From Cololabis saira (Eukaryota > Chordata > Actinopteri > Beloniformes > Belonidae), in contig NC_084590.1 in assembly GCF_033807715.1 (NCBI RefSeq), positions 3,042,001 through 3,106,000 of the forward strand: DNA of 64,000 bases, in the 5' to 3' direction. Below are positions 10,930 through 20,984 of the stretch, one piece after another (the stretch's first letter is position 1; each line of letters starts with the position of its first letter). The notes below the pieces were generated by a model. That model did not search any database, was not told where the DNA came from, and worked only from the letters and a program-made list of their open reading frames with translations. Made by a program: the position numbers and the translations under genes.

Positions 10930-11095
10930 CTGAGAGGTTTATCTGGATGTGGCAGCAGCTTTTTCAAAGGCTCATTGTTGCTCCTGTAGTGAAGTTTCCC
11001 TGTATCTCTGCTTATTCAAATGTCTCTCCTAACAGCAGTCCGGTCTGAGGCCAGTCTCTCCAATGACAACATGCAAGCTTATCTCAAAGTACTTT
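10930..11095 (+). repeat. Paralogous fragment of the flank seen at 29.68-29.83 kb
   Basis: About 160 bp beginning GAGAGGTTTATCTGGATGTG closely matches 29682-29830 downstream of the gutted secreted-protein copy. Small indels occur, such as an inserted GAAG. It suggests a third, largely lost, unit of that local duplication, or a low-copy repeat. Confidence 0.6.
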
Positions 11096-11248
11096 TATTG
11101 ATACCTTCTCCTGCATGCACCAGTCATTCATAGGAATAAAATACAACTTTAAGTCCAACTCTCACTACAGATGGATTTTGCAAAACCTAAAAGTAAATTT
11201 CAAGTAAAAATACAAAAATACTAATTACACATAATCCATAATATAAAC

Positions 11249-11990
11249 TAGGCGCTTTCCAAACCCAGAACCTGACCCCGAGAAATGATTACATAAACAC
11301 TGTCAGGTAAAAACTCCCCTAGTGTGAGAAAAACCTTAAGCCAAGCAAGAAAAACTCCCCTTTAGGAGGGAAGAAACCTGGACCAGGACCTGGATCATAA
11401 GGGGGGAAGAAACCTGGACCAGGACCTGGATCTTCTTGCTTCTTGCTGAAAACCAGCTGGGCAGAGCAGAAAAAGAGAGATCAGACAGAGGAAATGAAGA
11501 ACAGAGAGAGGAGGGGCACAGATATTTTTCAAAGGTACAAAAGACAAGATATGTTATTTTTCATCTGTTAGCAAGAGTTCTATGTACATATTATCGATAC
11601 ATTGTTAGCTGTTGTAGTACAGCGACAACAATATAAAGGTTTAGACAGCAGACCGTGGGGGGGTCAGAGGGGGGGACTACAGGTCAGGATGCAGCTCTGG
11701 AAGCTCTGGCCTGTAAACATGTACAGAAGAGAAAAGGAGGGGGCAGACCAGAACAACAAACTACAAGAACAATGGAGATCAACTATGGTGATGAGATAGG
11801 CTACTTCTAATTTATAACTGCGGGTTGATCTGAAGAAAGAAAAGAGAAGAAGAGGAGAGAAGGAGGGGTGATGGTAATCGCTCAGTGGATCATGTTGGTG
11901 ATTATAGGAAATCTGTTGTGCAACTGTATGATTGATGCTGATGATGGCAAGTCCAGAGAGACACTCCTGTGACATAGTGGACCTCAAGTA
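11249..11990 (-). mobile_element. L2 3' UTR fragment (variant)
   Basis: The minus strand carries the conserved 3' UTR blocks of the L2 family seen elsewhere here. Plus-strand landmarks are GCGCTTTCCAAACCCAGAAC, GTAAAAACTCCCCTAGTG and ACTCCCCTTTAGGAGGGAAG. The last is followed by a tandem GGAAGAAACCTGGACCAGG duplication at 11371-11430. No ORF2 sequence is attached. Confidence 0.7.
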
Positions 11991-12139
11991 TGTTTTAATC
12001 TTTCTGCTTCCGCTAGTGTCACTGGAAGGGTCAGACCAATTCTGAGTGCGTCTTGTACTCCATGCTCCTCACACAGACTCACAGCCAAAATGTTTTTTTC
12101 CTCCATCTTGATCGTCTCTGATCTACAACCAGCGAGTTT

Positions 12140-12757
12140 TTTTCACGCTCCACCACCTTCTCTCGTATTGGACAGAACTTTCTCTCTTCCCCCCTTCTCT
12201 CTCTTCTCCCTTCTCTCCCATTGGACGCGCCGAGATGTCGTCACAGCGCGGCACGGTGAAATCAATTCGGCAACACAGGCAAGCACGGCGCAACGCCGCG
12301 GCAGGCGCCCTCTCGCGTGCCGCTGAGCTCGGCAGCAGAGCGGTCCGCTCTTGCGCCGCGGTAGCACATACACAATGAATGGGATCGCCGGCGGCGGTTG
12401 CGCTTTACGCCTTCTATGTGAAAGGGGCAGCCCCTTTTGCGTTTGGGCCGTGCCTGCCTGCCCGAATTGGACATTTTTTAATTTCACCGTGCCGCGCTGT
12501 GACGACATTTCTGCGCGTCCAATAGGAGAGAAGGGAGAAGAGAGAAAGTTGTGTCCAATGGGAGAGAAGGTGGTTGAGGCTCTGCGCCGAGTCTGCGCCG
12601 AGTCTGCGCCCTACCCGGCGGTGGGCACGGCCCAGACCGCGCTCTATGTGAAAGCAGCAGAGAAAATTTTTTTTTTCTTTTGAGAGCGCTCATGCGCCCC
12701 CACGTGGGTTGCGCCCTGGGCAGTCGCCCATATTGCCCATAGCAAAAACCGGCCCTG
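12140..12757. mobile_element. Foldback-type element with ~160-bp inverted arms
   Basis: Left arm (about 12149-12310) and right arm (about 12440-12582) are imperfect reverse complements. ATTGGACGCGCCGAGATGTC faces GACATTTCTGCGCGTCCAAT, and GCGGCACGGTGAAAT faces ATTTCACCGTGCCGC. The interior is GC-rich. The right edge ends CAAAAACCGGCCCTG at 12757, which reads on the minus strand as a CAGGGCCGG terminus typical of hAT-like ends. The matching left terminus was not found. No coding capacity was recognised. Confidence 0.55.
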
Positions 12758-13019
12758 AGCGTAGGCCTATAGCAGCATACTTCTAGAAACAAAGCTATCT
12801 TTAAGACGAGCCGCTCTAGTCTTGTCTTATAGCCGCAGCTATGACTACTGGTCCTAACTCACTAAAGTTTAAACTAACTAAAGGCTTTAATAAACACTAA
12901 CGTTTTGAGTTTAGTTTTAAAGGTGGAAGTGATGTCAGCCTCCTTAACCCAGATTGGAAGTTGGTTCCATAGTAGTGGTGTAGAACGCCCGCCCTCCAAA
13001 TCTACATTTGGATACTCTA
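12758..13019 (-). mobile_element. L2 3' fragment
   Basis: The minus strand matches the end of L2 ORF2 and the start of its 3' UTR: CTACATTTGG, CGCCCGCCCTCCAAA, GAAGTTGGTTCCATAG and GGCTTTAATAAACACTAAC on the plus strand. Both ends are abrupt. Confidence 0.8.
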
Positions 13020-13021
13020 GG

Positions 13022-13795
13022 AGAGTGGTCCCCAAAGTTTTCTGAACCGTGGACCGGTTTAATGTCTGACAATATTTTCACGGCCCAATCTAACGGTGTA
13101 GCTGATAAAAACTAAATAAAATGACAAGATCGGCATTAAAAACTGTGGTATTTTCTCTATAATAATAATAATAGTAATAATAATAATAATAAAACATCAT
13201 TTTCGAAAAAATCAAATAAAATAATGGAAATTGTAAATTACCTTTAATATGAGTATTTCTATAAAAGCGTTTTTACGTTTGTTTTCTCACTAATGTTATT
13301 TAAAGCCTGGATTTTATTTTATTTGTTATATATTAAGGAGACCGATATTTAGTGCATTTATTTTAAAGGCGTCTTGCCGAGACCTTTTAAACATTGCTTC
13401 GGACTTTAAAGGTAAAAGTTTAACGGCAGTGTCTGAAAGACTAAACTAGTGTCAGGAATGCTAAAGTGGAGCCTAACTGACACAAAAAGCTCCTGCTGAT
13501 AAGGAATTCTTTTCTTTGCAAATTTTATGCTGTATTTATGTCCATCTTGAGTTTGGTTACCATGGTTACTCATGTATTGTGGTTAACAGTAGCTGTTATT
13601 ACCGACGAGCAGCAACTGTGTCGGTCTGTATTTAAGGTAAATGAAACTTATATGAATGTAGAAAGACTAACTCTATTTCATTTTATTCCTTTATAGCTCT
13701 TACGGTGTGTTTGCAGTGTATTTACATCCAAGGAATAAAATCATTGTGAACCATCAGTTTGAGAGTCAACCATCATCAGTCGGGGATGCTAAAGA
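13022..13795 (+). mobile_element. Possible hAT (Charlie-like) terminal fragment plus unclassified sequence
   Basis: The left edge reads GAGTGGTCCCCAAAG and soon GTGGACCGGTTTAATG, which resembles the CAGTGGTCCCCAA...GGACCGG ends of Charlie-type hAT elements. No matching right terminus or transposase frame is evident, and an ATA/ATT-rich stretch lies at 13155-13195. The assignment is tentative. Confidence 0.35.
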
Positions 13796-13812
13796 AATTA
13801 TTTAAGAAATCA

Positions 13813-14176
13813 ACCGGTTGTGGGCGTTTCTTCAGCTTTAGCGACTTCCCTAGGCTCTGACTTGACTCTAGACTGTTTCGATCCTATAGACCTCCCTGAA
13901 CTGACCTCACTCGTCAATAGAGCTAAACCGACTATTTGTATAGAAATGATCTGTTTGAAGTTTTTCAGTCAGGATTAAATCATATCTATCTGACAGATTC
14001 CAGTTTGTTCATGTACATGAGGTTTCTTCAGAACAGTCAAGGGTCTGTTATGGTGTTCCGCAGGGTTCAGTGCTAGGGCCAATCTTGTTCAGTTTATACA
14101 TGCAGCCATTGGGAAGTATAATCCAGAATAACGGCATACACTTTCACTGCTATGCTGATGATACGCAGCTCTATTT
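13813..14176 (+). pseudogene. L2 ORF2 fragments, internally deleted
   Basis: Two or more ORF2 pieces are joined out of order relative to the intact L2 frame at 54-56 kb. TCTTCAGCTTTAGCGACTTC to CAATAGAGCTAA matches 54860-54970. The next piece matches 55235-55270, then a jump to the segment around ATCATATCTATCTGACAG, then on to the YADDTQLY catalytic box. Roughly 400 bp of RT sequence is missing. The copy ends where a retroposon is inserted (14177). Confidence 0.8.
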
Positions 14177-15190
14177 CGGTCGAGGATGTTGAAGATGCCT
14201 TCATAATTGGATTAATGATAACAGGATTTCTGCTGTTTGGAGCTGGCGGTTTCCTGGCATATCGACTAATTCGTAAGTCGTCGACAGCTATTCTGATCCT
14301 CACAGAGCTGCCGGATGTGGCTGAAGGGATAAGCTGTGCAACCAACATGCAGACTCTAACGTTGGGGGAGCAAAATCGCAAGCTGGATGCGATTCTTGAG
14401 CAGAATCGCAGGCTAGCTGTGGTTTTTGAGCTCATTGGCAAGATGGAAAAGACCTTGGAGAAATTGGAAGCTCAGTTTGGCGTGAATTGACCACAAATTC
14501 GTCTGTTTGGAGTCGCCATTGATGAACCAGAGACTTAAGGCAGATGGAACATTACTGGAGTCTGCCTGTCATAAATAGAATTGTTGATTCTAGAATGTGA
14601 CGTTGACAGGGCGGCTTGGCAGGCCACTCCAGTCACAATCTCCCTGGAGGAATGAAAACAAGACACTCTGCTCCCACTAGCTCTCCTCTTCCCCTCATGA
14701 CACCAGTGGACCTGGATCAGAACTGTACCGGGCCGTCTGATAACAACAAGGACAATGGCTGAGGAGTAGCTCTGGGGCACACACACATTTGCTGATTACC
14801 ACACCTCCCTCATCTTCAACGCCTTCCGTGGCTCCCCTCTTATCAGCCCCCCAACACAGTCACCAGGTTCGAGCGCCACGAAGGCGGCCGCGCTCACTTG
14901 GATGCACTGTGCTGGGATCCACCCCACCCCCCAGTAACCCACCCCCCACACCCATGCAAGTTTTCTTTATGATGTTATGTTGCTTTTTTGTGCTGAGGTA
15001 TTTTTTGCACCTTGACACTGCATATTTATACTCAGTGTGAAGATGCCTTTTTTCCCTCCTCTATCCCAGTGTCATCCTCATTGAAAAAATTGGCGAATTA
15101 TAACATCTATGTTGCCGATGCTGTTAACCAAAGTCAAATTCCCTGTTTGATGTATTGAAACCTTGTCATTAAAGTCTGATTCTGATTCTG
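14177..15190 (+). mobile_element. ~1-kb retroposon with (CTGATT)n tail inserted in L2 ORF2
   Basis: The L2 frame is interrupted between CAGCTCTATTT and GTCTATGAAGCC, which are contiguous in the copy at 55.66 kb. The inserted DNA ends in GTCTGATTCTGATTCTGATT, the same hexamer tail as the Rex1-like 3' end at 7.8 kb. That indicates insertion by target-primed reverse transcription, possibly using Rex1-type machinery. A short ATTT target duplication is possible. Its first ~310 bp is an open reading frame; the rest is noncoding 3' UTR. Confidence 0.65.
14179..14490 (+). CDS. Membrane-anchored coiled-coil ORF carried by a retroposon (5' truncated)
   Basis: About 103 codons are open from the insertion junction to a TGA at 14488. 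The predicted peptide has a short acidic lead (VEDVEDAF), one strongly hydrophobic segment rich in Ile/Leu/Gly (from [12 protein letters not shown] to about FLAYRLI), a basic stop-transfer RKS, and then a heptad-like helical half rich in Glu, Leu, Lys and Arg ([16 protein letters not shown] and [13 protein letters not shown]). That layout suggests a single-pass membrane protein with a cytoplasmic coiled coil. The first upstream ATG (14152) lies in L2 sequence, so the natural start was probably lost by 5' truncation. I do not recognise the family. It may be a processed host transcript or an accessory ORF of a non-autonomous element. Confidence 0.45.
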   Translation, partial: VEDVEDAFIIGLMITGFLLFGAGGFLAYRLIRKSSTAILILTELPDVAEGISCATNMQTLTLGEQNRKLDAILEQNRRLAVVFELIGKMEKTLEKLEAQFGVN

Positions 15191-15966
15191 ATTTGTCTAT
15201 GAAGCCAGATGAAACAGAACCGTTAGTTAAACTTCAGGCATGTCTTAGGGACATCAAGGACTGGATGTCCGGAAATGTTTTGCTTCTAAATTCAGATAAA
15301 ACAGAGGTTATCATTCTTGGTCCAGAGCATCTTAGGAAGGGATTAGATGGTGTTGCGATGGCTTCCAGTGCAACTGTGAGAAACCTTCGTGTTGTTATCG
15401 ACCAGGATTTGTCGTTTAAACCATATATTAATCAGGTTTGTAAAATAGCATTTTTCCATTTCCGTAATAATTCAAAGATTAGGAAAATCTTCTTGCAGAG
15501 TGATGCAGAAAAACTAGTTAATGCGTTTGTATCTTCTAGACTAGATTACTGTAATGTGTTATTAGCAGGATGTCCAAGTAATTTGCTGAATAGGCTCCAG
15601 CTGATCCAAAATGCAGCAGCACGAGTACTGACAGGAAACAGCAGGAGAGACCACGTCTCTCCATTGTTAGCACCATTAGCTCCATTGGCTACCCGTAAAA
15701 TTCAGAGACCCACAATATTATATATATATCCGCAATATTTGCAAGACCTGATAGTGCCCTATGTTCCTGGCAGAGCTCTCCGTTCTCGGAGTGCAGGTTT
15801 ACTCGTAGTTCCTAGAGTATCCAAATGTAGATTTGGAGGGCGGGCGTTCTGCTATCAGGCACCACTACTATGGAACCAACTTCCAATCTGGGTTAAGGAG
15901 GCTGACACCACCTCCAACTTTAAAACTAAACTTAAAACCTGTCTCTTTAGTAAAGCCTATAGTTAG
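15191..15966 (+). pseudogene. L2 ORF2 C-terminal region
   Basis: The frame continues the interrupted L2 RT. It contains [66 protein letters not shown] and the closing FGGRAFCYQAPLLWNQLP to LFSKAYS, followed by a stop. A deletion/rearrangement near 15660-15740 replaces the LHWLPVKFRIQFKILLL region with an unrelated stretch. It cannot produce an active enzyme by itself. Confidence 0.85.
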
Positions 15967-16440
15967 TGTTAGTAAACCTCTAGTTAGTGTTTAGTAAACC
16001 TCTAGTTAGTATTTAGTAAAGCCTATAGTTAGTGTTTTGTAAACCTCTAGTTAGTACTTAGTAAAGCCTATAGTTAGTGTTTAGTAAACCTCTAGTTGGT
16101 GTTAGTAAACCTCTATTTAGTGTAAACTCTAGTGTGTTAGAGTCAGTAGTCATAGCTGCAGCTATAGAACAAGACTATAATAGCTAGTCTCAAATATGCT
16201 TCGCGGTAGATATGCTGCTATAGGCTTATGCTCCACTGGGCGGTGCCTTCCAGTTGCCACTTCCATTATTTATTATAAGTATCTCATAGCCATCATTTTT
16301 GTCCATCGTTCCTGTAGTTTCTTGTGCTGGCCCCCTTTTTTCTCTTCTGTGCATGTTTGCAGGCCAGAGCTTCGGGAGCTGCGTGCTGGCCTGCGGTCTC
16401 CCTGGGTTTGGTGTGTGCCTTGACTAGTTGGTCTTGGCAG
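15967..16440 (+). mobile_element. L2 3' UTR with ~21-bp minisatellite
   Basis: Directly after the ORF2 stop comes a tandem array of units built on AGTAAACCTCTAGTTAGTGT (15960-16125, about eight imperfect units). Then come L2 3' UTR landmarks such as CAGGCCAGAGCTTCGGGAGC and GCTGGCCTGCGGTC. The terminal GAATT tail is not present. Confidence 0.75.
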
Positions 16441-17182
16441 GAGTCTGATCTGTACCCACTTATTACTATTTTGGGGTCACATCCTGGAGCCTGTTTCAGG
16501 TCTTTGCTAAGGTGTTTTTACAGAGCCCATATAAGTAAGGCATGTTTTTATTACAAGGAACTGCTCCTCAACAAGAATTTCCTGAAACATTCACTGGCCA
16601 GTTCTCAACAGCTAACATAAACTTAGGAGAAGCTTAGCAACCATCTCAGTTTCTTCAATGTTTATGTGCATGCCACTAGGTCTTTCACTGTAAATGGAGA
16701 CAGCGAGGACTGAGGTTTTACTCTGGTCCTCCACTAATGGAAACACAGCTCCTAAAAGTTGAAATTAGTGCTACAAGACAGCAGTCCTACAGTAGAAAAA
16801 TGGATGAGACCTCTGAGACACAGGGATGATGGTGGTGACTTTAAAGCATGATAGAACAACAGCCTAGTTGAGAAAAGCAGTTGCAGACGAGATTAGTGCC
16901 TGGTAATGCAGACGTCATGGAAAGGATGCTGGGTTCTCCTGTGAGGGTTTATCATTTTGTCCTTTAAATTTTGCAAAAAAGGTGTTGAGACTGTTGAGAT
17001 AAGACATTGCTCTCCCATTAGCTGTGTTTTCTTGTTGTTAAAAATAAAAATCATACAAAAACAACCAATTTTATTGAACTCTGTGGGTTTAAGAATTATA
17101 TTCCTCCTCTTCACTGATCCAACGACACAATAAAAAGTAGGAAAGAAAAGGAAAAGAGATGCTTTTGTTGCTCAGATATATT
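16441..17182. other. Unclassified noncoding sequence
   Basis: No coding motif was recognised. A short stretch (17108-17140, CACTGATCCAACGACACAAT) resembles 10795-10825, hinting at paralogous flank sequence. Confidence 0.35.
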
Positions 17183-17218
17183 CCTCCAGTCATCAGAGGT
17201 AATACTGATGACTGGAGG
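17183..17218. repeat. Perfect 14-bp hairpin
   Basis: CCTCCAGTCATCAG at 17183-17196 is the exact reverse complement of 17205-17218, with an 8-nt loop. It sits at the left edge of the segment shared with 31.5 kb; in that copy the hairpin is degraded. Confidence 0.85.
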
Positions 17219-17621
17219 ATGCTTGGATGGACCTGACCCCAAACCCTGCCTCAGCCCACCACTGAGAAATCACCACAGTTCTGGTTTTGGTCAGCGGATT
17301 TAATACAGGTTCCTTTTATGGTTTGTCTTAGTTTGTACTCGTCAGTTAAACCTCACAAGTTCAGCCGTTTTATCAGTTCTGCTTCACCTTCTCTCCTCAT
17401 AAGGCCATCTGGTTGTTTCAGGCTCCACCTGCTCCAGATGGACACTGGTTTTTGGGGGGGTGGGGCAGTGTGTGGTCTCCTGTGTTACATCTTGTCCAGT
17501 TGAACTCAGAGCATCTTCCTCTAAGAAGCTCCCAGCAGCCAAAACCCCTCAGCGGACCAGGATCCAACTCTCCGGTCTCCTTCCATGTCTACGGCATCGG
17601 CTCCTTCTTCATCTGCTTCAG
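17205..17621 (+). pseudogene. Copy A: duplicated upstream region and 5' noncoding exon of secreted-protein locus
   Basis: About 400 bp align with 31520-31952 upstream of the intact gene, for example GGATGGACCTGACCCCAAAC, TCCTTTTATGGTTTGTCTTA and GACCAGGATCCAACTCTCCG. Both copies end in CTGCTTCAG followed by GTGAGTATC, a strong splice donor at 17622. I infer this is a noncoding first exon and that 17622-28219 is the swollen intron of the gutted copy. No reading frame is shared between the copies, so it is unlikely to be coding. Confidence 0.55.
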
Positions 17622-18036
17622 GTGAGTATCCTGTTAAAGGAAAATGTTTCTTTCCACAGTCACCTGGTGCTTGCTAAGGACGGAGGGTTGTATCCGAGAG
17701 AGATTTTGATGCAGTCTGTTGGTTTCCTTAGCTATTACATAACTTTCAAATTGGCTTCTTATTAATTGGACTAATTTGGAATGGGTTGAATAGTTTTGAT
17801 TTTTGATTTATTTTATTTTTGTACATGTAAAAAAAAAGAAACAACACTTAATGAGAAGTTTAAGAAAACAAAACAACAAAACAAAGAATTTAATCCTTTA
17901 AAACTTGCTAACTGGATTTATATGTGCCAAAAAAAGGAGTAGGAAGAAGTGTAAACTTATTTAGTCCTACCCCCATTCACTGATCATTTAACCTGTATTT
18001 ATAAATATTCACACACTGTACTCCCACTGCTAAATA

Positions 18037-18037
18037 A

Positions 18038-18074
<37 letters not shown>
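18037..18074. repeat. (ATT)n microsatellite
   Basis: About 12 ATT units. Confidence 0.9.
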
Positions 18075-18076
<2 letters not shown>

Positions 18077-18189
18077 CTGTAATTATACTCACACACATAC
18101 TTATACATGCACATAGTTGAATATTTCTATATATTTGTACACACATGCCCATATAAATATTTATATAAATATACTTATTTACACTATAC

Positions 18190-18324
18190 TGTATCTGGTG
18201 ACCTGTCCAGGGTGTAACCCCTGCCTCTCACCTGAAATAGCTGGGATAGGCTCCAGCAGACCCCCGTGACCCTGCAAATATAAAGCGGGAATAGATAATG
18301 GATGGATGGATGGATGGATGGATG
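18190..18324 (+). repeat. Dispersed retroposon-like repeat with (ATGG)n tail, 5' truncated
   Basis: CTGGTGACCTGTCCAGGGTG, GGCTCCAGCAGACCCCCGTG and AATAGATAATGG lead into (ATGG)n at 18296-18324. The same element occurs in reverse at 51.75-52.0 kb and partly at 32.22 kb. The simple-sequence tail and variable 5' end fit retroposition. Confidence 0.75.
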
Positions 18325-18426
18325 TATCTGCTCTATATCTACGTATATATCAACTTACACACATAATCACATCACACATATATATATATATGTATACCCA
18401 TACATACGCATACACCCATACATACC

Positions 18427-18427
<1 letters not shown>

Positions 18428-18478
<51 letters not shown>
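18428..18478. repeat. (AT)n microsatellite
   Basis: About 50 bp of alternating AT. Confidence 0.95.
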
Positions 18479-18481
<3 letters not shown>

Positions 18482-18582
18482 ATACACCTATACACATGCA
18501 TACATACACATATAATTAGCTGCCCATGTCTGTACATAAATATAAACAGATCTACCCATTCACCCAATAGTGTTATCTGCAG

Positions 18583-20046
18583 GGGTCCGTTTCACAAAGC
18601 AGGTTTAGTGCGAACTCTGAGTCTGTTAACCCTGAAATGAGGGAAACTCTGAGTTTTCCGTTTCACAAAGGGAGGTAACTCAAACCAGAGAAAGAGAGGT
18701 AACTCTAGCCTGTTTCACAAAGAGAGGTAACTTAAGCTCTCGGTCAGTTACCGTAGTAACAGACTCTCTGAACCTAACCTGGTCAGTTACCGTAGTAACA
18801 GACTCTCTGAACCTAACCTGGTCAGTTACCGTAGTAACAGACTCTCTGAATCTAACCTGGTCGGGACCAGGTTTACTTCAATAAACCCTGAGTTTCTCTC
18901 CGTCTCCTCCCTCAGTGGCGTCAATTCAGCCAATGGGCCTTTACGCAATACGCATCCGTTTTCTGCACCACGGACAGCAAGAGCAGAGTTAGAGAGCAGA
19001 AAAATCTGACAAACCCAATTTAACTCATTCTGTTCACTTTATTCACTATGTCAGTGCAACAATATCACAGGGACATCCCAGTTTAACTTCAAACAGTTAA
19101 AGTCCAAATGCAAAAAGGAGAGGGAGGAGCAGAAGACAGAAAGAGAGTAAAAAAAAAGTCAAATATTTCCCTTAAACAGATTCATAAGAGGGTAGGGTGA
19201 TTTGATATCTTACCTTAAAATGAACTTGCATAATTAATCCATCAGTGGCTAACAGCCTCGTTAATATCTTCTGCTGCTGGGGCAACATTGCCTTCTTTCT
19301 TTTTTTTTTTTAAATTGCGTGGTTGTCTGCTTCCTTTTCAGTAGTAACACTGCAGAGCTAAAAACCAGATTGACCACTGTCGTCAGGGACGCTGGGACAT
19401 CACATTTCAACATATGAGGGGGGTACAAGTGTTGGGAAAGATAATACCTAGTGAAATCCATCATGTTGTTCTGATATGCATTTGTAGTTATTTTATATGT
19501 ATTAAGTAGTAGGATAAATCAATACAAATAGACACAGAGTAATTCCATAAATGTATTTTTTAAAAAAAATTACATTTTCCCCTGAAGCCGCGGTGTGGCC
19601 GCTGCCCCTGATCTAAATGACAATAACATTTCTTTTTTTTTTTTTCCAAAATATGCTCTCATACTCGCCATATGCACGTATTAACACTTCTAACTCCAGT
19701 GGCGTGAAGTATGTGGATCTTGAGATGCAAACTAATGTTTCCTCAAAGGGATTTTGTAAATTGAAAAGATAAATAAAGTTAAAAAGAAAAAAAAAGAAAA
19801 TGTATTGTGCTCTTTTGTGTCGCCGGTTGCCATGGTGAATCGTTGTATCAGCGCTCTACTGATGATGGCTTTTGATTTCCCTCACGCACACGCTTAACTC
19901 CAGGTGAAACTACTTAGAGTTGAGTAAATTACCTCAAATCCGCTGTTCTGGAACCGAAAACTCAGAGTTTCCGATCTCAGAGTAGATCAACTAAGAGTTC
20001 AGGATTAGACTCAGAGTTTGTTGAACCTGCTTTGTGAAACGGACCC
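18583..20046. mobile_element. Non-autonomous Harbinger-like DNA transposon with 3-bp TSD
   Basis: Terminal inverted repeats GGGTCCGTTTCACAAAGCAG (18583 on) and its complement (ending 20046) extend with gaps for about 80 bp. Both sides are flanked by CAG, a 3-bp target duplication as expected of PIF/Harbinger elements. Near the left end a 39-bp unit (GGTCAGTTACCGTAGTAACA...) is repeated three times (18742-18858). The interior is noncoding apart from weak frames, so it would depend on a transposase in trans. Confidence 0.7.
18742..18858 (+). repeat. 39-bp tandem repeat x3 (subterminal)
   Basis: Three nearly identical 39-bp units start at 18742, 18781 and 18820. Subterminal repeats of this sort often bind transposase, but that is inference here. 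Confidence 0.9.
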
Positions 20047-20049
20047 CAG

Positions 20050-20211
20050 ACCAGAACATAAACCCCCGAGCAATTATTACATAAACAATGGCAGGTAAAA
20101 ACTCCACTAGTGGGGAAAAAAACCTTAAGCCAAACAGTGGCAAGAAAAACTCCCCTTTAGGAGGGAAGAAACCTTGAGCAGGACCAGGATCATAAGGGGG
20201 GACCCTAACAT
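20050..20211 (-). mobile_element. L2 3' UTR fragment
   Basis: Landmarks ACATAAACAATGGCAGGTAA, CCTTAAGCCAAACAGTGGCA and TCCCCTTTAGGAGGGAAGAA match the L2 3' UTR on the minus strand. It directly abuts the right end of the Harbinger-like element. Confidence 0.75.
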
Positions 20212-20264
20212 TTGGCATTTAGATATGATATATAACATTTCAATTTAGATTAAATATTTATATT

Positions 20265-20870
20265 TATGGCATTTTTCCACTAGTACCTACTCGGCTCTAC
20301 TCATCTCAACTCGGCTCATCTCCACTTGGCCTGGTTTCTTTTCCATTATAATCCAGTACCCTGAGCAGAGGTAGCTTCGTTCCTTTGGTTGGAACGAAGC
20401 TGTTGTGATGTACTTTTGATTGTGTGACATAAACGAAGAAGAAATAACACCAAAGATGTAGAACCTGGAACATATGGTGCATGTGCTGCTTGGTCTGTTT
20501 TTTATTGTGGGAGAATTCAAGCAGCAAGGATTTTTCTTTTTTTTTTTGACCCGTGAGCAGCTATGGATTGACAAAGCTTCTGGTAGATCTTTTCGTTCTT
20601 TATCGCCCCATCTAGGTCCCTTTGAATTCTCTCCTCAGCCACCAGGTTTATGAACTTCTGCACTTCAGAGTTAAAACACGAACAGACTTATCGGCCATTG
20701 CTGGTCGAATAACATGAACAAGAAGCAGAGAAGAAGAGTTGTTCTTCAGCTGATGTCCACATCCTGACTCAGATGTTTGACTGGCCTACACTCTGACCAA
20801 TCCAAGGCATGTAGTGTGATGACGTCAGACACAGCCCAACTCAGCCCAGATACAGTTGGACTGTCAAGAC
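20265..20870. repeat. Interspersed non-autonomous repeat
   Basis: It starts GGCATTTTTCCACTAGTACC followed by CTCGGCT/CTCAACT-type words, and ends near ACAGCCCAACTCAGCCCAG. The middle (20400-20715) matches 41000-41345, for example AAAGATGTAGAACCTGGA and CCAGGTTTATGAAC. This is a dispersed family, probably a DNA-transposon derivative. No transposase frame is visible. Confidence 0.5.
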
Positions 20871-20984
20871 ATTGCAAGATTTATGGAGTTGCAATAAGCT
20901 TTAAACTTATTGGAGACTGGTTAAAGCTAAGTCAAGATTAGATTGCTGATAAAATCAATTTCCTTATAATTCAACTCTGAAAGT

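Noticed and set aside
12084..12790. Overlapping 70-120 codon frames in a CpG-rich block, possible gene start
   Set aside because: Frames are open on both strands because the region is a GC-rich inverted repeat. No domain, signal peptide or splice pattern.
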